From Corylus avellana (lineage: Eukaryota; Streptophyta; Magnoliopsida; Fagales; Betulaceae), in assembly GCF_901000735.1 (NCBI RefSeq), contig NC_081543.1:32014771-32078770 (forward strand): a stretch of 64,000 bases of DNA, written 5' to 3'. Each line of letters starts with the position of its first letter. Within the stretch, counting starts at the first letter, position 1. The position numbers and the translations under genes are program-made. Positions 34,180 to 46,481 of the stretch are shown here, piece after piece. Below the pieces are notes generated by a model. That model worked only from the letters and a program-made list of their open reading frames with translations, had not been told where the DNA came from and searched no databases.

Positions 34180-34413
34180 TTTGTTTGTTTTTTTTTTTTA
34201 ATTGAATTCGGGAAAGGGTTGGGGGATCCTTATCACTCTTGATCTGAAAGGAAGAGAATAGGGAATTCTAAACAACAAAAAACCAAAATAGGGTTGAACT
34301 CTCCAACAATAGACCCAAAATGAAAACTACAGGGCGAAGATACAAACAAACAGTAGGAAATGGGATAAACAAGTGTCCTGATCCTCTTAATAGGGCCGGG
34401 ACTGGGACATAAG
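34180..34413 (-). mobile_element. 234-bp retroposed insert with 11-bp target duplication
   Basis: TATGAATTTGT occurs at 34169-34179 and 34414-34424. The insert begins with a T-run on the plus strand (a 3' poly-A on minus) followed by sequence with no tRNA-like promoter boxes. This suggests a reverse-transcribed RNA or a truncated LINE end. It sits in the putative intron of gene copy 1. Block B has it at 59229-59459. Confidence 0.7.
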
Positions 34414-34966
34414 TATGAATTTGTGTTGATGTTGTTTTATGTTATTCTTTTGAAAAAATTAAACTTGCTCTACAGGTTTGAGAGAATAATCAGACAAGAA
34501 TTTGAAATTCTTAGTTAATAAATTTGGTTTTTTTGATACTTGTTGTATATTCCCGTTTTCATTTAAAAACTCATAAAAAGACCTAATATTAGCCCTTTTA
34601 GCAATTCAACAATGTATAAAAATCCCATTTTCTTTTGTCTTAGTTCTTTGTTTGAACATGAAAAACTTAATAGCCTTGGGGAATTCTATCTGTTGATATG
34701 AAGTGTTAATGAATTTTACATGCTGAGATTTTATAATCACCCATAAACATATTGAGGTAGTTCCGATAATGCTTAAGCTTTTACAATTTACACCCAATTT
34801 TAATTTAAATACGTTTTCTATGGACACCAAATGGGGTCTTAAGTCAATTGATGATTCCACAATGTGAAATACATTATCATATGGTATCAACGCATGTAAG
34901 TTAAGGTACTTAAAAAAACATACGTAAGTTAAGGAACCAAAACAACCAAAAAAAAAAAAAAAAAAA

Positions 34967-35066
34967 NNNNNNNNNNNNNNNNNNNNNNNNNNNNNNNNNN
35001 NNNNNNNNNNNNNNNNNNNNNNNNNNNNNNNNNNNNNNNNNNNNNNNNNNNNNNNNNNNNNNNNNN
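34967..35066. other. 100-N gap joining the two repeated blocks
   Basis: The run is exactly 100 N, the conventional length for a gap of unknown size. It follows a 19-A homopolymer and precedes sequence homologous to 11507. The other gaps in the window have odd lengths (701, 257, 102, 20, 105), as for size-estimated gaps. Confidence 1.
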
Positions 35067-35510
35067 TGATATGATATTGTCCGCTTTGGGCCAAACCCGC
35101 ACGGTTTTATTATTGAGTTTACCCCCTAAAGGCCTTATACCATTTAGAGATAACATATTCTATATAAACACATCATCTTTTTCACATCCAAGCAATGTGG
35201 GATGTCACAATCACCCCCTCTTAGGACCCAGCATCCTCGTTGGCGACTCTCAGGGGCTTGTGAGCACTCCCTCAGCTTAGATTAGGCTATGACTCTAATA
35301 CCATATGGCAACACCCCACTCTAAATGATATGATATTGTCCGCTTTGGGCCAATCCCACACTTTATGTAACGCCCCACTCCAAATGACACAATATTGTCC
35401 ACTTTTGGCTCCCCCAAACCAAACTTCCTAGGCGGTCACCCATCCTGATATTACTCTCGCATAAGCTCACTTAACTGCAGAGTTCTGATGGGATCATGAC
35501 CATCACGGCT

Positions 35511-36865
35511 TTTTTTTTTTTTTTGATAAGTAATATGCATTAACGAGCGCAGAGGGGCGCAACCCAAGTACACAGGAAGTATACAAAAGAGCGACTAAGT
35601 AGGGGAGAAAGAAGAAGAAAACATAAAGAGAAAATCAGGAAAATTGATCCCTAAAGGAGCAAGCCAGCCAGTAGTCCATGTGAATAAAGTGTACAAAAAG
35701 AAGTGAATAAGGTCCTCAAGATCCCTCGACATATCCTCGAAGCATCTCGCATTCCTTTCCTTCCAAAGACACCATAGAAGACAAAGGGGGGCCATCTTCC
35801 ATACCACAACACTACTCGTTCTACCGCCCGCCCACCAACTAGCAAACATCTCCTTGACGCTTCTAGGCATAACCCAACACATGTTAAAGCGAGAGAAGAT
35901 AACATCCCACAATTTGCGCGCAACCCCACAGTGAAGAAAGAGATGATCCACGGACTCCCCATCCGCCTCACACATACAACATCGATTAATCACAACGATA
36001 CCTCTCTTCCGAACATTATCCAACGTGAGAGGTTTCCCAAGGGCGGCCGACCATGCGAAAAACGCCACTCTCAAAGGCACCTTGGTGCGCCAAATGCTTT
36101 TCCACGGGAAGTGGTTAGGCTCCTTAAAAGCAAGCATCCTATAGAAAGAGCGCACCTCAAACTTCCCTTTTCTTGAAGGAATCCACCACATCCGGTCCTC
36201 CCCTTCCCCCCGAATCGAAGACGAGTACAAGAGCGAGAAGAAATAGGCTAAGGCCATCTCCTCCCAATCTTGAATACTACGAGTGAAAGTAACATTCCAA
36301 TGAACCATCCCATTAACACACTCCCGGATATCCGCAATGGAAGCATCCTTATTGCAAGCAATATTAAAGAGACCTGGGAAGGCATCCTTGAGAGACGTCT
36401 CGCCACACCAACAATCCTCCCAAAATTTGANNNNNNNNNNNNNNNNNNNNNNNNNNNNNNNNNNNNNNNNNNNNNNNNNNNNNNNNNNNNNNNNNNNNNN
36501 NNNNNNNNNNNNNNNNNNNNNNNNNNNNNNNNNNNACCCCCCCCCCCCCAATAAAAAATCCCGTTGAATCTTCTCAATGCGCTTCGCCACGGAAAAAGGA
36601 ATGGGAAAGAGAGACAAAAGATATGTGGGGAGATTGGATAGGGTGCTCTTGATGAGAGTGAGCCTCGCCCCCTTGGACAAATAAGAACGCTTCCAAGGGG
36701 CCAACCTTCTAGCAATTTTCTCCAACATGTCATCCCAAATAGCCAACTGCTTGAAGGACGCCCCTAGCGGAAGACCCAGGTACTTCAAGGGCAAAGAACT
36801 AGTACCACAACCCAAAACACCAGCCAACTCATCCGTCTCTACCGCATCTCCGAAGCAGACAATAC
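35511..36865 (-). mobile_element. 5'-truncated LINE, block B only
   Basis: A T-run at 35511-35524 then GATAAGTAATATGCATTAAC and GCGCAGAGGGGCGCA form the 3' tip. Upstream, one frame (35595 to about 36862) stays open apart from a 105-N gap: [40 protein letters not shown], then the zinc-binding end CCMCEADGESVDHLFLHC. It is cut off after the catalytic RT motifs. About 58 bp present in block A at 11961 are absent here, so the insertion deleted target sequence. The open frame suggests it is recent. Confidence 0.9.
36431..36535. other. Assembly gap (105 N)
   Basis: Run of N inside the block B LINE, next to a C homopolymer. Confidence 1.
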
Positions 36866-38513
36866 CTAGGCAATGTGGGACACCACAATAGGCTTGGCCC
36901 AAGGCAGACAATATCATATCATTTAGGGTGGAGTGTTACATATGATATCAGAGTCATAGCTCAGCCTGAGATGGGGGGAGCGTATACAAGCCCATGAGGG
37001 TTGCCGGCGAGGACGCTGGGTTCCAAGGAGTGATTGTGACGTCCCACATTGCCTAGGTGTGAAAAAGATGATGTGTTTATATAGAATATGCTCTCTCTAA
37101 ATGGTAGGAAGCCTTTTGGAGGTAAACCCAATACTAAAATCGTGCGGGTTAAGCCCAAAGCGAACAATATTATATCATTTAGGATGGGATGTTACAGGTA
37201 TACAACAATTCCACCACAAATCCAAAGCAATCCAAAAAGACATAAAATCAAACCAAAACCACAAATTAAAAGGCAAAAACAGGGGACAAAAAAGAAGCAA
37301 AAACATGGAGAAATGAAAGAAAAGAGGTCACTTCCAAAGCCAATTGAGAAAGGAATCCCATGAAATCTAATTTTAAAATTTTGAAAAAGAATAACCAGTT
37401 TTGGGACCATTTTGAGTTATTAGGAGATACTGAAGCAATCAAGTAGTAGAATGCAGATTTTCTCAAATGCGAAAGAGAAGAAAACTAGCAAAGAATGAAG
37501 AAACTTCTTGGCCAACTGAAAGAACCTCCTTTTTTGTTAAAATCACAAGTGAGAAAGATAGAGAAGAAATAGCATGTGGGGTGCAGGCAGCAGCAATATT
37601 GGAGCTGGAGGAGGCAGCAGGACTGGATGAGGCTTGAGAGTTGAAAGGTACAGAGATCGAGTGATATAGGGCTGATGACTTTCAAAGGGGGAATAAACCT
37701 TTTTTTTTTTTTTTTTCACTTATCAAAAAAAGTTTATTCAGAAAATTATAAAGTTTGCACAGGTTCATGTATAATTCTGAAGCTGCCCACCTAAACATTT
37801 CCACATCATTTAATATATCGAAATAAGATTTCTAAATTGTATATATAATTGCACCAGATAGGTTAATGATCAGTTAGGAATAGTAGAAACAAATACCAAA
37901 CCAAACCGACCTTTCTTACATATTTTGGAACTGAACCAAACTGCCACACAGAAAAACGTATCAGCCCAATGTGGGTGGGGTCAGTCAGGGTGGAGAGATT
38001 GGGTGGATTGATGCACAACCCCGATAAAGATTAAGAACTAGCTTCAAAAAACTGAGCTCTTACAAGTAACTTTAAGTTCTCATTTGGTAGTTTGTTGAGG
38101 CTCATTGTAAAGAATAGACTGATCAAGATCATGCCAAAAAATTTAAGACACGATCAGCTATCAAGCTGAGGTCAAACAACTACCATCATGGTTTTCAACA
38201 AAAAACCAAATCAAGATACCCATCCTGTAACTCGCTGCACATCTAAAATTCACCCTCAAGAGAATCTCTCAATCTCCTTTCCCAATTACCTTGATTCTAA
38301 GGTCCCTAAACACAAATATTTTTGTAGCCCTTTCTTTTTTTCTTTTCTTTTTTTGAATAAGTAAACAAACAAATCTTTAGGAGTCCAGCAATAACAGCTT
38401 AAGCCCCTTAATTTCATTTTCCACATAAAAGATGATTAAAAATGAATTACTTACTTCATCTGTGGTTGACCTCTTTTTTCCTGAACTCCATTTGTACTCT
38501 TTTTATTCTTTTC

Positions 38514-38520
<7 letters not shown>

Positions 38521-38567
<47 letters not shown>
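38521..38567. repeat. Poly(T) tract, block B
   Basis: T homopolymer matching the one at 13652 but longer. Confidence 0.8.
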
Positions 38568-38921
38568 CCTTTATAGAAATTGGCTAAAGAAGAATATGTT
38601 AAATAGGAAGGCAATAAACAGCATGACTTTTGCTAGGATAGAGTGGCAAGATTATAAAAAATAAAAAAGCACATGTGACCAACGCCAATAGGTTGATGAG
38701 GATCCATACCAACCCCAATTTAATTGGGAGTGCTTAGTTGAGCTGAGTTAAATTTTATAGAGTTCGGCTAAACTACATGGGAAATCATCCCAAACAATCT
38801 TCAATTTACAAGGCATTTTTCAAGATATAAAGCCTGATACCATGAAAATATCATCTTAATTATCTCAATAATGATTCACATCAATACATTTGCAATTGTG
38901 TAACTCAATTACTCGCCATCT

Positions 38922-39086
38922 ATGGGACTTACAGACCAGGATTTCAAAGTTATGAAGCAGGGACTAGAAGGGAAACTACAAGAATATCGACTTGAAAAGG
39001 TGCCAACAATGCTGAATGCACTCAACCAAATGTACATGGAAAATACAGAGTTCTCTCCAATAAGCATTGCTCATGTAACACCGTAA
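38922..39086 (+). CDS. Unrecognised 54-codon ORF, block B copy
   Basis: Same ORF as at 14040-14204, with no change seen. It lies in the intron upstream (on plus) of GGH exon 2. Function unknown. Confidence 0.25.
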   Translation: MGLTDQDFKVMKQGLEGKLQEYRLEKVPTMLNALNQMYMENTEFSPISIAHVTP

Positions 39087-39230
39087 TTTTTTCCTTTTTG
39101 TGCTAATTAAAGTCCAACACAGTTCAGGCTGCTAAAAGCTGCCAAACCCAGCTTTGGCCGTGTGCAGACTGCCAGATAGTACAAACCACTATATTATTTA
39201 TTCCAAAAATTACAGAGAAATAATATTTAC

Positions 39231-39317
39231 CTTATAAATTGCCTCAACAACTTTATAGTACAAACCAGTTTTAGCCCACCCTCCTGTGAAGAGCACTCCA
39301 TTGACCAAATTTAGCTT
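39231..39317 (-). CDS. GGH: GGH exon 2, block B
   Basis: This 87-bp exon has the same splice sites as 14349-14435 and encodes [20 protein letters not shown]. No exon 3 follows, because block B begins in intron 2 at the 100-N gap. As a real duplicate it would be a 5' gene fragment. As an allele it is part of the same gene. Confidence 0.85.
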
Positions 39318-42194
39318 CTGCAATGCAGCCGTACGTATTTAGCATCACATCAAATCATTGGAAAAAAAAGATATAAGTACTAAAATAAGTAACTTCAACA
39401 TCATTCATGTTTCTAAGTAAAGTAGATGATAGTGTGATGACACAGCTTGGCTTCCTCAAAGAGAAATCAAGCCACGTCAGTATCCTTTCTTACCAATAGG
39501 TGGCAGTAATTGCACCTAAAAAACCTAGCCGACCTTGTGTGTGTGGAAAGAGAACTAGCCGACTTTTGGATTTTTTTTTCTTCTCTTTTTTTGTGTAGAC
39601 CTAGGTTTTGTTCAGCCAACTTTTAGCATATAGATAGCCTTAGTGTTAGAGATGGTAACTCATATTCTGAATAAGGAAGTCACACCAGTCTCTAGTACAA
39701 AGCCTCATGGGGGGTGAGTGGAGTGTAAGCGAAACTAAGGTTATATTGAGAATTTCAATGTATCGAGCTAGGATTTAACTGACGACAATATATATGTATT
39801 GTAACCCTATTTTTTGTTGACATTGTAAAACGCTCATTCCTGTGGACGTAGGCACACTTCCGAACCACATAAATTCTCCTTGTACTACTTTTTCTCCCTT
39901 CTTCTCTTTACTTTTCACTAAATTGCATCATCTCAACAATCTTCAACAATTAGTTTGCTTTGATGCACATAAGATTCGAGAGAACCCTGGAGTCGTCGCT
40001 CAAGAATAAGCCTCTCATTTTTGCAGCACAACGCCGTGTCAAGAAGACTAGAGAAATATTTCTCTGTTGTAAGAGATTCTCTATTTTAAAAGTGTGAGAT
40101 TTTGGGTTGTTGGGGAGAGAAACACCAAGGGAGTCAAACAATAGTAAGTTAATACATAGTTGAACACCACTCTAGCCCAAAAGCCTAAGCTAATGGGCTT
40201 AGGTCTACTTAGGTATATTAAGTACTATTTTTCTTGATGCTTTATCAATGTGGGATACAAACCTCGCAAGTGCATGCACAACATGGGTGTATTACGGATT
40301 TGGATTGAGTATTTTTTTTACAATTATTTTGTATTCCATCTTTGGTTAGTAGGATTCTTCTTGACCATTTCTATTCGTGGACGTATCTCAAATTAAGAGA
40401 ACCGTGTAAAATCATACATTCTCACAAGTAATTGTTTTGCATTATTTATTGTGACAATAATTGATGTAGATCAAGGGACCTAAAGGGAGGTCTCTGGAAA
40501 TTGCGTCCGAACACGAGTCCAACCTGTCTGGACACGCCATCAAATAAGGAGTTTCTAGAAATCGCGTCCGGACATGCTGGCTGGCCTTCCAGACGCCTCT
40601 ATGTTAATTTATGCACGTTTTAAGTGCCTGGCCTGACAAGGATATGTCCCGTCCGAACAGGCCTCGTAGAATTACAATTTCAACTCTATTTCGTATTATT
40701 ATTAGGTTTAGGGTTTGGGGGCCTATAAATAAATTTTTTATAGACCCTAGAACACAGTTGTTGTTTATGATTGAGTTTGTTTAATAAGAATTACTCAGAG
40801 TTGAGTTTCTTCTTGATTTTTCTTCAAAACTTAGAGAGTATCTAGTGTTTCAGAGAAGATTTCTTCGATCACTTGATATAATCAAGATCTAGAAATATCT
40901 ATTTGTTCTTTATTGTTGTTATTCGCTGCAACCCACTAAGTCATGTAATGCAAGTACAGTTCTAAAGGGCAATGATATTCAAGACTATTGGAAAATGTAT
41001 CACGAAAATCAGAATGTTTGATGTGTTTTTGAGGACACTGCTAATGTTAAATATGGTACAGATCTTAGGAAAAATATGATATTGTTAAGTACATTGGATT
41101 CATTGGATTATAGTTACTTGACTAGAGATGATATTATTAAAATAACCAAAGATACCTCAGGGGAAATGAAAGACTAAAAATTTGACAATTTATATAAGCT
41201 ATTTGGGAACACATTTACAGGTGGAATTGCAATATCTACTCTATTAAAATTATGGCATTTTAAGACATAGGAAAGCATGTTTGAGTTTCAAATGTGAAAT
41301 TTGTTGAAAGGTGTAAAATCATGCAAACTAAGTTTCCGCAAGTACTCAACGTAGGGTCAATATCAAGATGGCATTTTAGGGTGGCTTTGCCTACCCTAAG
41401 AGTGATTCAACCACCCCTTTTTTCTTTTCTTTTCTTTAGTTTTTTTTTATTTTTTATTATCTTTTACTTGGAGGACATTTTTGCTATTTCAGGTAAAAAA
41501 AGATTTAACGCCCTCAACTAAGTGAATGGGATTTTTCCATTTAAATGATAGTCGAAGGAGGTTAAGTAAGATAAGCGCCAGTTCTGAAGGGTAAGCGAGA
41601 ATGAGGTATTAGTTCATGGATTAAGTGTAATTTCAACAATGATTTGATAATGACCTCAAACTCATAGTAGTAAATTGATATTTTCCCATTATACAACCAT
41701 CATTGAGCTTGGGATCTCAAATCCCCACCTCGACACACTTCCCAATATCATAATACTTATAATTAAAATAAAGAAGGCACCTCACGGCTGTCCAAGCTTC
41801 TCTCTCCCAATCAGCACAATTGTGTAAGCAATTCATCAGTCATATATCCTTGCTCCTAAAACTCAATTTCAAAAAAGAGGTCATCTACCTTCATCCACGC
41901 AATTTCTTTGTTCATTTCTTCCTGTTTTTACACGCCCAGTTTTAACCATGCTTGCCATCTCTCTCTCATCCTAAAATATAACTATGGAAAAAGCGGTAGC
42001 AATCAAGTTCTACTGAAAATATAGCACAGGAACACAAACGAAATCACCAAATTTTCACCTATACATACGTATGATTCGATATTGCACTTTAATTGCAAGG
42101 CACTACAAGTTATCCAAAACCTCGCAAGTTGCTTCAGCTATCTCAGTAAATTTCGAGAGAGAAAACAATGATTCAACTGGAAAATGTTGGTTAC

Positions 42195-42659
42195 CTCGAA
42201 AAGAATCTCGGGAGGCTCGTTATAGATAAGAGGAATGACACGAGCACCGGCCGATTCAACGAATTTCACATACGACGCCGCAATATAGGAAGCGTTGGTG
42301 GCATTACTGAGGCGTCCGGAGGCGCCGTCGCCGGGGTGGCTGAGGATCCCGATCACCGGGCGGTAGTTGAGCTTCGGGTTGGGCGCGGCGCACCTGGACG
42401 AGTCGGGGTCGAGTTGACTCGGGAGAAGAATCGTGGACTGGGCCTTGGCGACACTAAGCTCCTTGGAGTAGGAAATGAGCAGAGGGACCCAGAGATAGTT
42501 CCAGATATCGGAGAAGCGGGAAGGGGAGGCCGAGGACGAAGAGGCGTGCGTGGAAACGGCGTCGTTCGGCATGTCGGAGGCGGGCGAGGAGGAAGATGAG
42601 GGGGGAGAGGAGCGGGAAACGGCGTCGTTTGACATGGTTTGGAGTTGGAATTGGTCCAT
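42195..42659 (-). CDS. GGH: GGH exon 1, block B
   Basis: 155 codons from the first in-frame ATG, nearly identical to 17328-17792, with the same Ser-rich extension, the same Ile before [11 protein letters not shown], and the [15 protein letters not shown] motif. The donor is GAG before GTAACC at 42195. It pairs with exon 2 at 39231. Confidence 0.85.
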
Positions 42660-42958
42660 GAAGCAGGTGAAGGAAAGAGAGAGGTTGGGTGACGTGGAGG
42701 GTACATTAGATATAGACGTCGATGGAGACTGGAGAGCGACATGTGCGATGGTCACGAGGGCCAAGGGGTGGTGGGTAGGTGGGTTGCGTAATGGCGGCGA
42801 AGCTTTTGTGGTGAAGAATCGAAAGGACCTTCGCACCTGCAATTGGTGACTAGGATTTTGAACCTTTTATGTGTAGTAGGTCCTATGTGTGACGTGTCCC
42901 ACATCCACGTCCTCACGCATGATTCATATGCATGAATATTTTGTTGAGAAATGATTAA

Positions 42959-43437
42959 GGGTTCGTTTGGCAACGGTGTTGTGCCTAGACACTGTTCACC
43001 TTTTGACTGATTGCCAATGTTGACCAGCAAACTTTGGATTTTTAACTTCAATATTGGGGGAAATTTGACCATATTGTCCTTCTCTTTCTCTTCACACCTC
43101 GACACTCACTTCACTGCCCCCACAGAACTCACTACTGCCCTTGAACTGATGAACATGGGCATCTACCTCTTTGAAATCCACAATTTTCTGTTCTCTACAC
43201 AAGTGGAAAAGAATTCAATGATAATTTTCTCCTATAAGTGAAGTACTTTCCTTCTCCCAAAACATACAAAATCAACTTTTCTTCAAAATCAACCACATCA
43301 ATAAGAAACACTCACAGAGCTCTGGCCATGTTGAGGAGTTTCTCAGAATCCTCAAAGAAAATCGACACAACCTCAACCACAAAATTTGGGCTTGTTCTCA
43401 TCTTGCACTAGTCGTCCAAAATTTGGGCACTATCTCT
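42959..43437. mobile_element. Block-B-specific ~480-bp insert upstream of GGH
   Basis: Block A reads on from AAATGATTAA directly to a different ~55-bp stretch and then TTCACTTGCA. Block B has GGGTTCGTTTGGCAACG at this point and rejoins block A near 43437. GGTTCGTTTGG-type starts are common on plant DNA transposons, but no inverted repeat or target duplication could be shown. A 76-codon ORF (43011-43241) has no recognised motif. Confidence 0.4.
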
Positions 43438-43684
43438 TCACTTGCAATTTGTTTTTTTCAAAAAAATAAAATAAAATAAAAAAGGTAAAGAAAGAAGAGA
43501 TGGTGGGTAGAATGCAAAAAAAGTTTCTCTAAAAATCCCATATGCTGCCATAAACATCCAACGTGGCATCTTTCCACGTTTTTTTTTGTTTTTTTTTTCT
43601 TTTTTCACACTAATTTCAAAATGAACAGAAGAAAGCAAAATTTTAAAAATGAAAAGATGCCTTTCTCTCTCCTTTGTCGGTTCT

Positions 43685-43867
43685 TAGGACTGTTAAGTGA
43701 GTGAAGCGTCTCGCGAGCAAGCTAGGGCTCGGCTCGCATAAGTTCGGCTCATGCTCGACTCGAATATTAAATAAAGCACTTCATGAAACACAAATCCTAG
43801 CTCGAATATTAAACGAAGCAAGTTCGGCTCGACTCGACTAGGCTCGTGAGCAAACTCATATAAACTC

Positions 43868-43909
<42 letters not shown>

Positions 43910-44686
43910 AGTAATACATAATTAATTATAAATATCATAATTATTAAAATTTTAAAATTGCATTTATATTTAAGCGTTAGAGAATGAAAAATTTTAAACC
44001 CTTCGTGATCAAAGAGAGAGAGAGAGAGCAATCATTAAAAAGACCTCGATTCAATTAGAGCAGACCCAAACGAAAAGAAGAAGAATCAAGCAGAAACTAT
44101 TGAGGGAGATTGCAAAAGACATAAACTATTGAAGAATCATACAGACCCAAACACTATCACTACCTGTTTGATGAGCGAGAGTGAGAGAGTGGGAAATGAG
44201 AGTTCAAGTGAAAGATGCGCTGTGACTGGTGAGGGGGATTGAGAGAGAGACGTTGAAAAAATAGTTTTTTGTAGGGGGCGTTGTCCCAATGCAGTCTGAA
44301 TGCAACCTGTTAACTTGTCCCACATTATTAAGAAAACATTAATCTCCAAGTTTGCTTATCTATAAAAAGATGCATATCATCTCTCTTTGAAACCAAATGC
44401 CTTGTTATATTGACTTAGGCTCCATACTTGACTAGTCAAGTTAAATAAATACTCATATGCAAACTAACTTCTTAAGCCGTTTAAGAGTACTTGAATTTAA
44501 ATTTTGTTTTTAAAAACAAAAACATTAAATATAAGAGCCAGCTCTCGGCTCGACTTATTATTAGCTCGAGCTCGATTTTTTGGGCTCGCCCTTAAGCTCG
44601 ACTCGAGCTCGAGCTCGAGTAAAATTTAAATGAGCCAAGCCTGAACAAGGGAAGCTCGCTCAAGCTCGGCTCGTTTACACCCCTTT
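43685..44686. mobile_element. hAT-like element with GAGCTCGAGCTC repeats, block B only
   Basis: The left end is TAGGACTGTTAAG and the right end, reversed, is AGGGGTGTAAACGAGCCGAG, an imperfect hAT-type inverted repeat. Subterminal zones are rich in CTCGGCTCG and GAGCTCGAG units. Block A lacks it between GGTT and CACGTTC near 18391. No clear 8-bp duplication remains. A (TA)n run lies at about 43870-43904. Confidence 0.7.
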
Positions 44687-44769
44687 TACGTTCAAAATTG
44701 TTGCTTGATGCCTTCTCTCCCTTTCAGATGCTCTCTCTCTCCTTCCCTCCCTCTCAATCAGATGCTCTC

Positions 44770-45680
44770 TCTCCCTCCTCTTTGAGCTCTCTCTCTTAGA
44801 CGGTGACGATGATGATGAAACTCATCGGTGTCGGTTGTTTGGGTTCGAAAACGACAGTGGTTTGGGTTCGGCAGGGGTTTTGCTTAGAATACGCCGGTGG
44901 TTTGATTTGGGTCTCGTACACGAGTGAAGCTGAATCAAAACCCTAGCTTTTTGCTCATCCAGAGTCGATCTGAGCTAATATTAATGCCTTTTTCTTTTTC
45001 TTTGTCTTTTGATTTTTTTTTAATTTTTTAATTTTTTTGGTAGCTGGAAGTTTTGCTTGGCTAGGACTGAATGGAGGGGATGGGAACAATTTTTTGGGGT
45101 GTTATTCCTTTTGGGGATTTCGGTTGTGGAAGGGCCGAATTGGTTGTTGAGCATTTTTGTTTTGTTTCTATTGAAATTTATGTGGTTATGGCCGGAAGGT
45201 AATTTTTTGGAGAGAAATGTTAGTGAACTTTTGTTTTGTTTCGTTTGCTAGAACTTTTGTTGGGAATGTTTTCTGGGGTTTTTGGATGAGTTTGAGAAAT
45301 TTGTGGTCCGGAAAGACGATCAATGTGGAAACAAGACCCGATCCTTGCTCCCAATGTAATCATTTTTGCTTACCATTTGCTTTGGTTGCTTTAAAATTTT
45401 TCGGTATGTTGATATGGTATCATAATTTCTTCTTGTTTGGCAAAACAAATGGCCCAATAAATCCATTTTGGCATCGTTGGTTTGAATGTGCACAAGATTC
45501 AAAAGGTTTCATATGCTGGATACTGTGATGGTTATTGAAGAATTGATTTCCACCATCATTGGCAAATGTTTCATGGAATATTCCATTGTTTATATGAGGA
45601 TTTTATAGTAAAACCTTTGTGAATGCACGTAAATGATTAATGTAATGCTTAATGGTGTAAATTATAATTTTATTGCATTA
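44770..45680. other. Unassigned segment near the left end of the block B MULE
   Basis: CT-rich sequence, then a GACGATGATGATGAA stretch, GGTTTGGGTTCGGCAG and AAACCCTAGC, which resembles a plant 5' leader. T-rich sequence and two ORFs (45057-45251, 45217-45528) without recognised motifs follow. It falls in the 701-N gap of block A. It might be another captured host fragment on the plus strand. Confidence 0.25.
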
Positions 45681-45917
45681 TTTTATATCGGCAAATGACT
45701 CAAGAAATTCTTTAACAAAGGCTAAGGACTTGCTCTATAAAGAAAGGCTAGGGACTTGCATTCTTTTACTTATCAAAGAATAAAAAATTTACTTGTAAAA
45801 AAAAAAACATGAAATTCTCAAACGTTTATGATAGAACATAACAATTGGCAAATCAAAACTGCCAAAAAAAAAAAAAAAAATCTACACTTGATAGAACAAA
45901 TGAACCAACAATAAATA

Positions 45918-46039
45918 CATAAGCCAAAATTAATGGGCATTATCAAAATATCTAAAAATTCACAGTTACATGGAAACAATAAGCCAAAATTAATGGGCAT
46001 CATCAAAATGATTTAAACATTCATGGTTACATGGAAACA
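45918..46039. repeat. Short tandem duplication (~60 bp x 2)
   Basis: ATAAGCCAAAATTAATGGGC with ACATGGAAAC occurs twice in a row. It lies just 3' of the captured VARICOSE stop codon on the minus strand. Confidence 0.6.
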
Positions 46040-46093
46040 CAAAGGGAACATGAAGCCAACATCAAAGGAATGGCTTTGATCATACACAAAAAA

Positions 46094-46408
46094 TCAATTA
46101 TTGGCATATTGCGAGATCTTAGAACAAATTACATGCAGCAGACGACGGATATTTGAGAGCTCATCACCAGTAATTGTAGGCAAGTATTGTTGATGGTTGA
46201 GAACATAAAAGACTTCATTGGGGATTGGCCACACATGCATTGCAATTATTAGGTCTGTTGGGATTATGGCATTAGCAACGTCTATCATCCAACTAATTTT
46301 TTGTGGTATGTTGTTATTGGTACCATATGTTAGATGATGCAAAAGGTAAAGTAATACTACTTCGCTCAAAGGAAGAGGATCTATAGATAAGATACATTGT
46401 AGATCAAC
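46094..46408 (-). pseudogene. VCS: Captured VARICOSE/EDC4 terminal exon, complete, with stop
   Basis: From an AG acceptor the frame reads VDLQCILSIDPLPLSEVVLL, then the TYGTNNNIPQKISWMIDVAN segment, then TDLIIAMHVWPI, HQQYLPTITGDELSNIRRLL and a natural end HVICSKISQYANN. This aligns along its length with the extreme C-terminus of plant VARICOSE (WMTDVA-INPADPMIAMHVRPI, HQRNLP, SIRLLMHVINS). VARICOSE scaffolds the DCP1/DCP2 decapping complex in P-bodies. The exon is open for about 105 codons. Confidence 0.8.
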
Positions 46409-46481
46409 CTTTAAAAAAAAAAAAATGGTTGAAGCGAGTATACTTCAATAAGAAACATATCCTAATAATAAATTTGTAAAC

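Larger units (their letters stand above)
11488..34966. repeat. First copy of the ~24-kb repeated block (block A)
   Basis: Block A and 35067-60014 (block B) are collinear and nearly identical throughout, with offset growing from 23560 to about 25040 through indels. Only A has the hAT at 23402-24941. Only B has the LINE at 35511 and the inserts at 42959 and 43685. A ends in a run of exactly 19 A (34948-34966), then 100 N. B has the same 19 A (59996-60014) and continues. This pattern fits two allelic contigs that were not merged better than a real tandem duplication. Confidence 0.9.
35067..37196. mobile_element. Palindromic TRIM, block B, split by a LINE and cut by the gap
   Basis: Same structure as 11488-12343, but its left end is lost in the gap and a LINE occupies 35511-36865. 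The right LTR ends at 37196 and is followed by GGTAT, the same target duplication base for base as in block A, so the TRIM insertion predates the split of the two copies. Confidence 0.75.

Noticed and set aside
34484..34520. Terminal exon of gene copy 1 (KFERIIRQEFEILS after CTCTACAG)
   Set aside because: The acceptor and phase fit, but the 14-residue end is not recognisable and differs at the acceptor in block B. Not strong enough to annotate.
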